NCBI GenBank assembly: GCA_002633185.1
Contig: NWBM01000002.1
Coordinates: 374,832 to 438,831, forward strand
Reading direction: 5' to 3'
Source: Lachnospiraceae bacterium Phil5
GTDB taxonomy: Bacteria > Bacillota > Clostridia > TANB77 > CAG-508
Length of the DNA stretch: 64,000 bases
The position numbers and the translations under genes were made by a program. The notes under the pieces are model-generated. The model was not told where the DNA came from. It searched no databases and saw nothing but the letters and a program-made list of their open reading frames with translations. This document shows, in pieces, positions 26,836 through 35,433 of this stretch (the first letter of the stretch is position 1; every line of letters starts with the position of its first letter).

Positions 26836-27522
26836 TTATTTCGCACCTCTACCTGTTAAAACAGAACCTATTGTTTTAACAAAAATTTTTAAATCTAACC
26901 ACAAGCTTCTATGATCAACATAGTAAAGCTCTAAAGCCATTCTTTCTTCATAAGAAACATCGCTTCTTCCATTAGCTGCCCAGTAACCTGTAAGACCTGG
27001 AGCTACACTTAAAAATTTGTTTTTGTTTTTTCCGTATTTTTCTAATTCGCTTTCTATAATAGGTCTAGGCCCTATTATACACATTTCACCTTTCAATATA
27101 TTTATTATTTGTGGTAATTCATCTAGAGATGTTTTTCTTAGTATTCTTCCAACTTTTGTTACTCTTGGGTCATTTTCAAGCTTAAAATTTTCTTCAAATT
27201 CTTTTTTTTGTTCTGGTGTAAAACTCTTTATTAATTCTTCTGCATTTTGCACCATTGTCCTAAATTTGTATATTTTTAATACTTTTCCATTTTTCCCTAC
27301 ACGTGTATGTTTAAAAAAAACTGGACCTTTAGAATCTGTTTTTATTAAAATAGCTATTATTATAAATATTGGTAGGCAGATTATCATTCCTATTGTTCCT
27401 AATACTATATCTATTATTCTTTTCACAACATCATAAGCTTTAATTTTGCTTTTTTCAACACATTCATCTATCTTCACAGCAACAATTTGCTGGTTATCCA
27501 TTGTTTTATTTATTAAATCCAT
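26836..27522 (-). CDS. Priming undecaprenyl-phosphate sugar-1-phosphate transferase (WbaP/EpsL-like)
   Basis: Bacterial sugar transferase that loads the first hexose-1-phosphate of a Wzx/Wzy repeat unit onto undecaprenyl phosphate. One membrane hairpin (about residues 33-58) is followed by GPVFFKHTRVGKNGKVLKIY, KFRTMV, RKTSLDELPQIINILKGEM, IGPRP and PGLTGYWAANGRSD. At 228 residues it is the short form without an N-terminal polytopic domain. It appears to be the first gene of the locus; the start follows AGGGGGAT. Confidence 0.93.
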   Translation of the reverse strand: MDLINKTMDNQQIVAVKIDECVEKSKIKAYDVVKRIIDIVLGTIGMIICLPIFIIIAILIKTDSKGPVFFKHTRVGKNGKVLKIYKFRTMVQNAEELIKSFTPEQKKEFEENFKLENDPRVTKVGRILRKTSLDELPQIINILKGEMCIIGPRPIIESELEKYGKNKNKFLSVAPGLTGYWAANGRSDVSYEERMALELYYVDHRSLWLDLKIFVKTIGSVLTGRGAK

Positions 27523-27644
27523 CTCTTTATCCCCCTAAGTTTTTCTTTTGAGATATCACAATTATATTTTATTATATATTACATTATTTTTCAACATTTT
27601 TGAACGATTTTTTCATTTTTTGTTGTATTTTTTATACGCAAAAA

Positions 27645-27695
27645 GACATATTTTGCAATACTTTCTTAACTTTATCATTAATAGCAAAATATGTC
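27645..27695 (-). terminator. Terminator after the Fic-like gene
   Basis: A perfect 12-bp stem, GACATATTTTGC / GCAAAATATGTC, with a 27-base loop is followed by TTTTT on the minus strand, 14 bases past the stop at 27710. It separates the Fic gene from the polysaccharide locus. No strong promoter could be fixed in the remaining bases before 27522. Confidence 0.7.
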
Positions 27696-27709
27696 AAATT
27701 TTTAACGTT

Positions 27710-29107
27710 TTAAATTCTCACAAATAAGGCAGGAAATTCATTTTTCAAAAATTCATTTTCATAGCAGTTACATTCTTCAACATTCCCACATAACCCTTGC
27801 AAATATTGTTTTTCATTTTCATTTATAATTCTGTTAGCTTCATTTATGTATTCAATATACTCTCCTCTATTTTCTTTTCTAAATATTCCCATCATACCTT
27901 TTTGAATTAGTAGCACATTTAGAACTGCCCTTGCTGTTCTGCCATTAGCGCCTTCAAAAGGCTGTATTTTCACTAATCTGTAATGTATTCTTGTAGATTC
28001 TTTTAAATACTCTTTAATCTCTAGTTCATCCTTGTGTTGTAATAAATTTACTATTTCTACGCAAACATTTTTTAAAGCCTTTTCTATATCTGAAGCTTCT
28101 ACAAATTCAGTTTTTACCCCAAATTTATTTGAATTAGCTTCTGCAGTTCTATATTTTGACTCATCTTTATGGCTAAAAAATCTATTTATTCTTTTTATTG
28201 ATTCTAAAATTTGTTGTTCATTTTTGTTATCTAATTCTGTACACAAAGATTCCAATACTGCAACAGTTGCGTAAAAAGTATTTTTAATAGAACTAATTTC
28301 TCCATAAGGAAAGCTTCTAAGTTCTAGCATTTTAAGCACTTCATAAGCCATGCTATCAACTAAACTTCCAAAACCTCCTGTAACTCTTCCTATTTTTTGA
28401 AGTTCTGTTGTATGTATTGTTCTGTTAACCAATTCATCTTTGAAATACTTATTACTCATTATATTTATATAAATATAATTTGCTATATTTTCTATCAATT
28501 CATCATTTGTATTTATGGCGCTTTTCAATATTGAAGTTAAATTTTGTAATAATTCTACCTCTGTTTTTTGCTTTTTGAAAAATCTTGTTATATATCTGTT
28601 TATTACAGCTCCTGGACATTTATTCATTAACAAATCATTTTCAAAAATAATGTTTTTAACATATGGTTTTAATATGTTTTTAATGAACTTTTCTTTTACT
28701 TCAAGGTTTTCGCTAAAAATACTAACATAGAAATCATTTGGAAATATTTCCTCCATGTCTAATTCATAGCAATCTTTTTCTTCATCATATCTTTTTTCTA
28801 TTTGAACTTTTTTTAATGGTCCTATAACACCTTCTTTTGTAAGTGCCATAGATACAATTTCAGCAGGTATTTCTTTTTCATTTGATATAAAAATTTGTAT
28901 TAGCATTCGAATTACTCTTATGTCTGTACTGCTTCCAAATCTTATATAGTTTCCATTATTATCTGTAATACTACATCTACACTCGCTTAATATTAAATCT
29001 ATTAATTTTTGAACATCAATATTAGGCTCAGTAAATACTTCACTCTTCACTAAGCCTTCATTTTGTTTTATTAAATTCAATATTTTTTCTGCGTTTTCTT
29101 TTACCAT
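27710..29107 (-). CDS. Fic-domain protein with degenerate active site
   Basis: The C-terminal part has a Fic core: IHYRLVKI then QPFEGANGRTAR (core at residues 382-390). Fic enzymes attach AMP or other groups to target proteins using HPFx(D/E)GNGR. Here the catalytic His is Gln (CAG at 27964-27962), the acidic metal ligand is Gly and the next Gly is Ala; P, F, N, G and R are kept. The N-terminal 230 residues are unrecognised helical sequence. Normal AMPylation looks unlikely, so it could be a regulator, a phosphate-transfer variant or a decaying gene, although the long intact frame argues for use. A DUF4364 gene lies upstream. Confidence 0.75.
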   Translation of the reverse strand: MVKENAEKILNLIKQNEGLVKSEVFTEPNIDVQKLIDLILSECRCSITDNNGNYIRFGSSTDIRVIRMLIQIFISNEKEIPAEIVSMALTKEGVIGPLKKVQIEKRYDEEKDCYELDMEEIFPNDFYVSIFSENLEVKEKFIKNILKPYVKNIIFENDLLMNKCPGAVINRYITRFFKKQKTEVELLQNLTSILKSAINTNDELIENIANYIYINIMSNKYFKDELVNRTIHTTELQKIGRVTGGFGSLVDSMAYEVLKMLELRSFPYGEISSIKNTFYATVAVLESLCTELDNKNEQQILESIKRINRFFSHKDESKYRTAEANSNKFGVKTEFVEASDIEKALKNVCVEIVNLLQHKDELEIKEYLKESTRIHYRLVKIQPFEGANGRTARAVLNVLLIQKGMMGIFRKENRGEYIEYINEANRIINENEKQYLQGLCGNVEECNCYENEFLKNEFPALFVRI

Positions 29108-29142
29108 TTTATGGCCCCTTTTCTTTTGTTTTATTTACATGT

Positions 29143-29685
29143 TTATTTAGAATGTAAAAGTTCTAGTATTTGTGGATAAATTTTCTCTGCATTGCATTTC
29201 CAGTTATCTACTACTTCTTTTGCTTGTTCTCTTGAGTATGCAAAAGATTTTACTTCAAATACAGTTTCGTTGTTTTCTATTATTTTGCAGTTTATTATAT
29301 AACTATTTTCATTTTTTGGTGTGTATTCTGCTATTATAGAATGTTCTTCTTCAACGTTTTCCAAAGTTGATTTTAAATTTGTATCTATTTTGAGTTTTAC
29401 TATTCCTGGTAATATATCTAATGTTAAATCTAGTGTATTTTTACCATGTTCTGTTAATTCATAAATATCTTGGTTTTCTTTTTTGTATGTAATTACAAAT
29501 TTTGTTTCTATTAAATCAAGTAAAAATTGTTGGAAATAAAAGTAATTCATATCAACAGCTGTTAAAACTAATTTATATAAATTGTCATTTGTAATAGGTT
29601 TGTTGGTTTGATCTAAGATGTATAATATTAAAACCTTGTTCTCTGCTAGTGTTTCGCTGTCTGTGTTTATTTTCACGTTTTTCAT
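29143..29685 (-). CDS. DUF4364 family protein
   Basis: A 180-residue soluble protein. NKVLILYILDQTNKPITNDN (about 16-35) and the following helix-rich segment resemble a winged-helix fold, and the second half, ending in AYSREQAKEVVDNWK, is the beta-rich DUF4364 tail. The family is nearly confined to Clostridia and of unknown function. A strong promoter lies 31-60 bases upstream. Fic is 35 bases downstream and probably co-transcribed. Confidence 0.8.
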   Translation of the reverse strand: MKNVKINTDSETLAENKVLILYILDQTNKPITNDNLYKLVLTAVDMNYFYFQQFLLDLIETKFVITYKKENQDIYELTEHGKNTLDLTLDILPGIVKLKIDTNLKSTLENVEEEHSIIAEYTPKNENSYIINCKIIENNETVFEVKSFAYSREQAKEVVDNWKCNAEKIYPQILELLHSK

Positions 29686-29715
29686 CTCCCTTAGTTTTTC
29701 GTCCTATTTGGTCAG

Positions 29716-29744
29716 ATTATATCATACCATTTTTTATTTTACAA
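29716..29744 (-). promoter_or_regulatory. Sigma-A-type promoter for DUF4364 and the Fic gene
   Basis: TTGTAA (29744-29739), a 17-base spacer and an extended TGaTATAAT (-10 at 29721-29716) lie directly after the rpe terminator hairpin. Confidence 0.75.
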
Positions 29745-29746
29745 TA

Positions 29747-29776
29747 GGGCAATTAAGTATTATTCCTTAATTGCCC
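29747..29776 (-). terminator. Hairpin spanning the rpe stop codon
   Basis: An 11-bp perfect stem, GGGCAATTAAG / CTTAATTGCCC, with an 8-base loop includes the last rpe codons and its TAA. It probably ends the rlmN-to-rpe transcript; the T-tract is short (TATTGT), so termination may be partial. Confidence 0.55.
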
Positions 29777-30419
29777 TTACTGTTTCTGCGTAATTTTCAG
29801 TTTTTAATAATCCTGTTCCTACAACAAGAATTTCGCATCCTGCTGTTTTTAGTTCTTCAGCATTTGAAAGATTTATTCCTCCATCTGCTTCTATTATTGT
29901 ATCCAAGTCCTTTTCCTTTATATATTCAGATAATCCCTTTATTTTCGAAATTGTATCTGGTATTAACTCTTGTCCACCTTTTCCAGGCTCCACTGTCATT
30001 ACCAATACTACATTTACTATTTCTAATATATCAAATAATTTTTTTACATCTGTTGATGGCTTAATAGATATTCCTGCCTTGCAGTTGTTGTGGTGTATAT
30101 AATCTATTAAGTCTATTAATTCGTTTTTATCTTCTATTGCTTCAATATGAAACGTAATAATATTAGGATTGTATGGCAAATACATATCTATATATTTTTT
30201 TACGTCTTTGACCATAAGGTGCACATCTAATGGAATATTTGTAATGTTTGACAAATAATTACAGTATTCTTGCATTCTTTCGTCTGTGTTATTCTCTACA
30301 AACTCTCCATCCATTACATCTATATGAAAATAGTCTATTTTTGCAGTTTCCAAGTTGTACATTGTTTTTATTGCATTTTCTTTTTCCAATCCTAAAATTG
30401 ATGTTGATATTTCTACCAT
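29760..30419 (-). CDS. rpe: Ribulose-phosphate 3-epimerase
   Basis: Interconverts ribulose-5-phosphate and xylulose-5-phosphate. TIM-barrel signatures: STSILGLEKEN, FHIDVMDGEFVEN (about 31-43, metal Asp), DVHLMV, MTVEPGKGGQ (about 141-150) and EADGGINLSNAEEL (about 174-187). Length 219 is normal. It overlaps the end of rsgA by 7 bases, a common rsgA-rpe arrangement in Firmicutes. Confidence 0.94.
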   Translation of the reverse strand: MVEISTSILGLEKENAIKTMYNLETAKIDYFHIDVMDGEFVENNTDERMQEYCNYLSNITNIPLDVHLMVKDVKKYIDMYLPYNPNIITFHIEAIEDKNELIDLIDYIHHNNCKAGISIKPSTDVKKLFDILEIVNVVLVMTVEPGKGGQELIPDTISKIKGLSEYIKEKDLDTIIEADGGINLSNAEELKTAGCEILVVGTGLLKTENYAETVRAIKE

Positions 30420-31297
30420 TTATGCTGCTCCTTTTCCTTTAATTCATTATATATTTTGCAATATGATTCATAGCGGCTGCTTGAAATTTTTCCTTTTTCA
30501 ATAGCTTCTTTTATACCGCAATTTTGCTCTTTTATATGGGTACATCCAACAAATTCGCAATTTTCTATATATTTTTTCATTTCAAGAAAGTAATGTGCTA
30601 AATCTATACTTTCTATTTCATTTATTTCAAAAGTTGAAAATCCCGGGGTATCTGCAATATACGAATTTTCATCAATTTTATATAATTTAATTGATGTAGT
30701 TGTATTTTTACCACGTTTATTTTTATTGCTTATATCTCCTTCTAATGTTAACTCTGTTTTAAACACATTGTTTATTAATGTAGATTTTCCAACACCTGAA
30801 TTTCCAGAGAAGGCTGTGATATTATTTTTTAAACTCTTTTCAACTTCTTCAACGCCTTCTCCATTTTTAGCATTAGTTTCAATTACTTTATATCCAATTG
30901 CTCTATACATATCTGCAATTTCTTCAATTTCTTTTTCATGAACTAAATCAATTTTATTTAAGCAAATGATTGAATTAACTCCGTTAAACTCAGCAAAAGC
31001 TAATTGCTTATCCAGTAATAATAAATCTGGTTTTGGCATTTTCATTGAAATTACAAAAATCATTTGCGTTATATTAGCCATCTTAGGTCTTTTTATAAAA
31101 TTAGTTCTTGTACTTATTTCATTGATTACACCTGTTCCATCTTCTTGATATTCGAACTCAACTTTATCTCCCACGGCGATTGTAATGTCTTCATTTTTGA
31201 ATCTGCCTCTTGGTACGCATTTTACAATACTATTATCTACTAGATTTTCTACTTCATATGTATTAGAAATTATGCTTATTACTAATCCTTTCAACAC
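30413..31297 (-). CDS. rsgA: Ribosome small-subunit-dependent GTPase RsgA
   Basis: Circularly permuted GTPase that assists late 30S assembly. An N-terminal OB fold precedes G4 (CLNKIDLV), G1 (FSGNSGVGKSTLIN) and G3 (DTPGFSTFE), in that permuted order; the C-terminal zinc site is CEFVGCTHIKEQNCG. Length 294 is normal. The start is non-ATG: GTG 31297 or, with better spacing from GAGGAGA, TTG 31294. It lies 15 bases after the PASTA kinase gene, as in many Firmicutes (prpC-prkC-rsgA-rpe). Confidence 0.95.
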   Translation of the reverse strand: MLKGLVISIISNTYEVENLVDNSIVKCVPRGRFKNEDITIAVGDKVEFEYQEDGTGVINEISTRTNFIKRPKMANITQMIFVISMKMPKPDLLLLDKQLAFAEFNGVNSIICLNKIDLVHEKEIEEIADMYRAIGYKVIETNAKNGEGVEEVEKSLKNNITAFSGNSGVGKSTLINNVFKTELTLEGDISNKNKRGKNTTTSIKLYKIDENSYIADTPGFSTFEINEIESIDLAHYFLEMKKYIENCEFVGCTHIKEQNCGIKEAIEKGKISSSRYESYCKIYNELKEKEQHKW

Positions 31298-31312
31298 ACA
31301 TCTCCTCTTATA

Positions 31313-33415
31313 TTACTTTATATCTATTACTTTGTTACTACTGTTTAAATCCATTTGTCTTGTGTCTCTAAGCACTTCATCAATATATACTTTTACAGTT
31401 ATAATTCCTTTTCCTTTTACTGTAACATTAACAACTTCTGTATTTTCAAGTACTTTTTCATTATATACACTTTCTTCATCAACTTTTACTCTAACAGAAA
31501 CTTCTTTTGGTTTAACTGTTTCTGTTTGATTTGCAGTTTTATTTTCAGTGGTATTTGTTGTGTTTGTAGTATTAGTTGTGTTTGTTGTGTTTGTATTATT
31601 TGCAGGAACAGGTTCTTTATATCCTGTTAAAGATTTAACATGAATATTAACAGTTCCTTCTTTTATTTCTTGTATTTTATTTACTGTTAAAGTTATTGCA
31701 GTTCCTTCTTCAACTACTTTTCCAACTTCTAAGCTTTGTTTTAAAACTACACCATTAGATTTGCTTGTATTCTCTTCATATACAATATTAACTTCTAGTT
31801 TCTTTTCAGTTAATTCTTTTTTAGCTTCTTCAACATCTTTGTCAACTACGTAAGGAATACTTACTTTTTCAAGTCCTGTTCCTGCACTTACATATATTTT
31901 AACTGTTGAATCTGCGTTAACATCTGAATTGGCTTCTATTTCTTGTTTTATTACTATTCCTTCTTCTACTGTTTGGCTTGTTTCTGTAACTACTTCTGCT
32001 TTTAATTCAGCTTTTTCAAGTTCTGCTATTGCTTCATCTTGTTTTTTACCTTTAACATTTGGAACTTTTACAATTTTTGCACCCTTGCTTACTACCAATT
32101 GAACTGCTCTGCTCTTGTTTTTATCATAATTTGTTCCTGGTGCTGGATCTTGAGAAATAATACTTCCTTGTGGAACATCAGCACTATATTCTTCTTTTAC
32201 TTCATATTTCACTTTTTGGTCATCTAATGTTTTCTTAGCTTCATCTAATGTTTTTCCTTGTACATTTGAAATTTGAACTGTTGAATTTGATACATCATTT
32301 CCTATCCCTAATAGTTTTGTTGTTAATTTCCAACTTCCCCAGAACACAAGAATACATAGTAAAATTACCACTATTGGTAATAAAATGAACATTGCTTTTT
32401 TAGCACCTGGATGTTCTTCAAAATACTTTTCCATTCCAGATTTTGGTGGTTCTTGTCTTCTACCGCTTCTAGGATTTCTATTTGAAGTTTCTCTTCTTCT
32501 AGCTTGTTCTTCTTCAATCATGTCATCTGAAACAACGGGAATTACTCTTGTAAAATCATCAGCACTTTTTTGATTTACAAAATCTCCATTTGGATCTTTC
32601 ATAACCATATTTAAATCTTTTAACATTTCTGCAGCTGATGCATAACGCAACCCAGCATCTTTTTTCATAGCTTTTAAAATTATTTCATTTAATGCCGTTG
32701 GAATTCTTTCATTTAACTCTATTGGTGGTATTGGATCTTCTTGCATATGTTTAAGTGCAACAGAAACAGGCGTATCTGCATCAAATGGTACTCTACCTGT
32801 AACCATTTCATACATTACTACACCTAATGAATAAATATCAGATTTTGCATCTGTGTATCCACCTCTTGCATGTTCTGGCGAGAAATAGTGAACAGACCCT
32901 AATGTTGTTCCAAATGCAGTTATTGTTGAATTTGATACTGCTTTTGCAATACCAAAATCTGTTACTTTAGCCGCACCATCTTCAGTTATAATTATATTAT
33001 GTGGTTTTATATCCCTATGAACTATTCCATTTCTATGAGCCATATCTAATGCTGAACAAATTTGTGATGCAATATTAACAGTCCATTTCCATGGAAGTGC
33101 TCCTTCTTCATCTATAATTTGTTTTAAAGTTTTACCTTGAATTAGCTCCATTACAATGTAATATATATTATATTCTTGACCTACATCATATACAGAAACT
33201 ATATTGGCATGTGCTAATCTTGCTGCAGATTGTGCTTCTGTGTTAAATCTTTTTATAAATTCTTCATCTGTTGTAAATTCGTCTCTTAATACTTTTATTG
33301 CAACATATCTATTAAGAATTGTATCTCTTGCTTTATATACTGTAGCCATACCACCGTTGCCAACTTTTTCGATAATTTCATATCTATTTCCTATTATTTT
33401 ACCTTCTAAATTCAT
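31313..33415 (-). CDS. prkC: PASTA-domain Ser/Thr protein kinase (PrkC/Stk1)
   Basis: Membrane kinase that senses muropeptides or lipid II and controls wall growth and spore germination. The kinase domain (about 1-270) has VGNGGMATVYKA, AIKVLRDE, HRDIKPHNIIIT and DFGIAKA. One membrane segment follows (about 342-365), then three PASTA repeats with PNVKGK-like and VDKDVEEAKKEL-like starts (about 375-585). A low-complexity run of NTT units (nt about 31543-31600) precedes a C-terminal beta domain of about 70 residues. Length 700 is at the long end. It lies 12 bases downstream of its PP2C phosphatase; the start follows AAGGAGATG. Confidence 0.95.
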   Translation of the reverse strand: MNLEGKIIGNRYEIIEKVGNGGMATVYKARDTILNRYVAIKVLRDEFTTDEEFIKRFNTEAQSAARLAHANIVSVYDVGQEYNIYYIVMELIQGKTLKQIIDEEGALPWKWTVNIASQICSALDMAHRNGIVHRDIKPHNIIITEDGAAKVTDFGIAKAVSNSTITAFGTTLGSVHYFSPEHARGGYTDAKSDIYSLGVVMYEMVTGRVPFDADTPVSVALKHMQEDPIPPIELNERIPTALNEIILKAMKKDAGLRYASAAEMLKDLNMVMKDPNGDFVNQKSADDFTRVIPVVSDDMIEEEQARRRETSNRNPRSGRRQEPPKSGMEKYFEEHPGAKKAMFILLPIVVILLCILVFWGSWKLTTKLLGIGNDVSNSTVQISNVQGKTLDEAKKTLDDQKVKYEVKEEYSADVPQGSIISQDPAPGTNYDKNKSRAVQLVVSKGAKIVKVPNVKGKKQDEAIAELEKAELKAEVVTETSQTVEEGIVIKQEIEANSDVNADSTVKIYVSAGTGLEKVSIPYVVDKDVEEAKKELTEKKLEVNIVYEENTSKSNGVVLKQSLEVGKVVEEGTAITLTVNKIQEIKEGTVNIHVKSLTGYKEPVPANNTNTTNTTNTTNTTNTTENKTANQTETVKPKEVSVRVKVDEESVYNEKVLENTEVVNVTVKGKGIITVKVYIDEVLRDTRQMDLNSSNKVIDIK

Positions 33416-33427
33416 ATGTACATCTCC

Positions 33428-34150
33428 TTATAAGATAATTACAGCTGTAATATTGTCATAACCACCACGGTCGTTTGCCATTTGAACAAGTTTATTACAA
33501 GCTTTTGTTGGATTTTCATTTATAACGTCAACTATTTCTTCATCTCTTAGCATATTTGTTAAACCATCTGAACACATTAGTAAAATGTCGTCTTTCAAGA
33601 AACCTTTTACCATAACATCTGGATCAACCATATTTGGGCTTCCCAGTGCTTTAATAAGCATATTCTTTTTAGGATGGTTATATGCTTCTTCCTTGGTTAT
33701 TGTCCCATCATTAACAAGTTTTTGGACATAACTATGGTCTGTTGTTAACTTTCTGAAAAAATCTTTTCTCTTTCTATAAATTCTACTATCTCCAACATGG
33801 CCTATATATACCTTGTTAGCTATTACTAGGCATATATCTATTGTTGTTCCCATGTTTTCCAAATCCGCATATTCTTTTGATTTTTCATATATTGTTAAAT
33901 TTGCATATTCAATTGCATTTCTTATTAATTTTAATATGTCTTCTCTAGTTTCAACAGTTTGAAAATTATTTGTTATGTACTTTCTAGAAGTTTCAACCGC
34001 TAGTTTACTAGCTATTTCCCCTCCTTTGTATCCTCCCATTCCATCTGCAACTATATAAAGCTGCAAATTATCTTCTGGCTTTGATACATAGTAAAAGTCT
34101 TGATTCATATCTCGAACCTTACCAACATCTGATTTTGCAAAAACTTCCAT
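33428..34150 (-). CDS. prpC: PP2C-family Ser/Thr phosphatase (PrpC/Stp)
   Basis: Mn-dependent phosphatase that reverses PASTA-kinase phosphorylation. Motifs: SDVGKVRDMNQD at the N-terminus, VADGMGGYKGGEIAS (about 35-49), IGHVGDSRIYR (about 114-124), LLMCSDGLTNML (about 190-201) and RGGYDNITAVII at the C-terminus; all metal-binding Asp residues are present. Length 240. It lies between rlmN and the kinase in one operon. Confidence 0.95.
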   Translation of the reverse strand: MEVFAKSDVGKVRDMNQDFYYVSKPEDNLQLYIVADGMGGYKGGEIASKLAVETSRKYITNNFQTVETREDILKLIRNAIEYANLTIYEKSKEYADLENMGTTIDICLVIANKVYIGHVGDSRIYRKRKDFFRKLTTDHSYVQKLVNDGTITKEEAYNHPKKNMLIKALGSPNMVDPDVMVKGFLKDDILLMCSDGLTNMLRDEEIVDVINENPTKACNKLVQMANDRGGYDNITAVIIL

Positions 34151-34224
34151 ATTTCCTCCTTAATTTGGTCTTTGGTTGCTATTACATTTATTTGCAATTA
34201 CATTGTATATTATTATTATATTTT

Positions 34225-35257
34225 TTACAATGTATTTTTCAAATTTTTTCTTCTAAGTTGTCCGGCATGCTGCATCTATGTCTGAACCTAGTTCTCTTCT
34301 TATTGTCGCAACAATACCATTATCATTTAAATAATCTCTAAATTTTATTATATTTTCATTTGTACTTTTAGTAAATTTACCATTTTCAATTTTGTTAATT
34401 GGAATTAAATTAACGTGGCATAACATTCCTTTTAGTAGTTTTACAAGCTCTTTTGCATCTTGTAAATTATCATTATTATCTTTAGCTAATGCATATTCAA
34501 AAGATATTCTTCTATTAGTTGTTTTTATATAATCTTTACATGCTTTCATTAATTCCTCTATATTATATGCGTTATTTACTGGCATCATTGCGCTTCTTTT
34601 TTCATTATTTGTTGCATGTAGTGAAATTGAAAGTGTGCATTGTATGTTTTCTTTTGCTAAATCATATATTCTTGGAACTAATCCACTGGTTGAAACACTT
34701 ATATGGCGTGCACCAATATTCATTCCTTTTTGATTGTTTAAAATTCTTATTGACTTTACTACATTATCATAATTATCAAGTGGTTCACCTATTCCCATAT
34801 AAACTACATTTGAAATTTTTTCTCCAATGTCTTGTTCAACTGCAAGTATTTGTTCTACAATTTCACCTGCTGTTAAGCTTCTAACAAATGGAATTCCTGT
34901 TGATGCGCAAAACTTGCATCCCATTTTGCATCCAACTTGTGACGAAACGCATATTGTTTTTCCATGATGATATTGCATTAAAACTGTTTCGATAGCATTT
35001 CCATCTAATATGTCAAATAGATATTTTTTTGTTCCATCTGATGATTCTAGCTTTTTAATTATTTTATAATTGCATATTTCATAATTTTGTTTTAGTTTTT
35101 CTCTTAATTCAAGTGATAAATTAGTCATTTCGTCAAATGATTTTACTTTTTCAACATATAACCATTGAAAAACTTGACCTGCTCTAAATTTCTTTTCTCC
35201 CATATTTATAAATTCTTGCTCTAAATCTTGTAAATCAAAATCTTTTATATTTTTCAT
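34225..35257 (-). CDS. rlmN: 23S rRNA (adenine-2503-C2)-methyltransferase RlmN, +1 frameshift at CGG
   Basis: Radical-SAM enzyme that methylates A2503 of 23S rRNA and A37 of some tRNAs. The CxxxCxxC cluster is in VGCKMGCKFCAS (about 117-128). The second catalytic Cys, in DIDAAC near the C-terminus, is followed at once by CGG 34264-34262; the zero frame then gives RTT and TAG. Skipping the C gives DAAC-G-QLRRKNLKNTL and TAA at 34227-34225, matching the invariant AACGQL. The fused length of 343 is normal. Unlike the other cases, the truncated form would lose only the last dozen residues but would alter those next to the catalytic Cys. It heads the rlmN-prpC-prkC-rsgA-rpe operon. Confidence 0.92.
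34262..34264 (-). other. Putative +1 frameshift site (TGC CGG A) in rlmN
   Basis: The zero frame TGC CGG ACA ACT TAG. Dropping C34264 gives TGC GGA CAA CTT AGA AGA (CGQLRR), the conserved RlmN end. The shifted codon directly follows the catalytic Cys codon. Confidence 0.8.
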
Positions 35258-35366
35258 ATTTTATTCCTTCTTTTATTTTTAAATCTTTTATTTTATATCA
35301 TATTTTAGTATTTTTTTCAAGTTTAGATATATATTTAATAATTTATGTTTTTATATAATAAAATAA

Positions 35367-35402
35367 GCCTGAAACAATGAAATAAAATTCTTTGCTTCAG
35401 GC
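35367..35402 (-). terminator. Terminator after the 88-residue gene
   Basis: The stem GCCTGAA / TTCAGGC encloses a 22-base loop and is followed on the minus strand by TTATTTTATT. It lies 31 bases past the stop at 35434. Confidence 0.6.
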
Positions 35403-35433
35403 CGCTTGTTCATTTTATTTTAATATGTATTGC

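Noticed and set aside
30248..31529. Several long plus-strand open frames opposite rpe, rsgA and the PASTA kinase
   Set aside because: They are Leu/Phe/Ser-rich shadows of well-identified minus-strand genes in AT-rich DNA, with no ribosome sites.
951..34264. Treating the six frame breaks as ordinary pseudogenes
   Set aside because: ruvB, tagO and rlmN are core genes, downstream frames keep long conserved sequence with no second lesion, and every break is the same type at the same codon. Random decay would give mixed lesions.
951..34264. Homopolymer sequencing error as the sole cause of the breaks
   Set aside because: Not fully excluded, but three of six extra Cs have no neighbouring C, long A and T runs across the window cause no frame breaks, and identical CCGGA strings out of frame are intact. 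High-accuracy reads would settle it.
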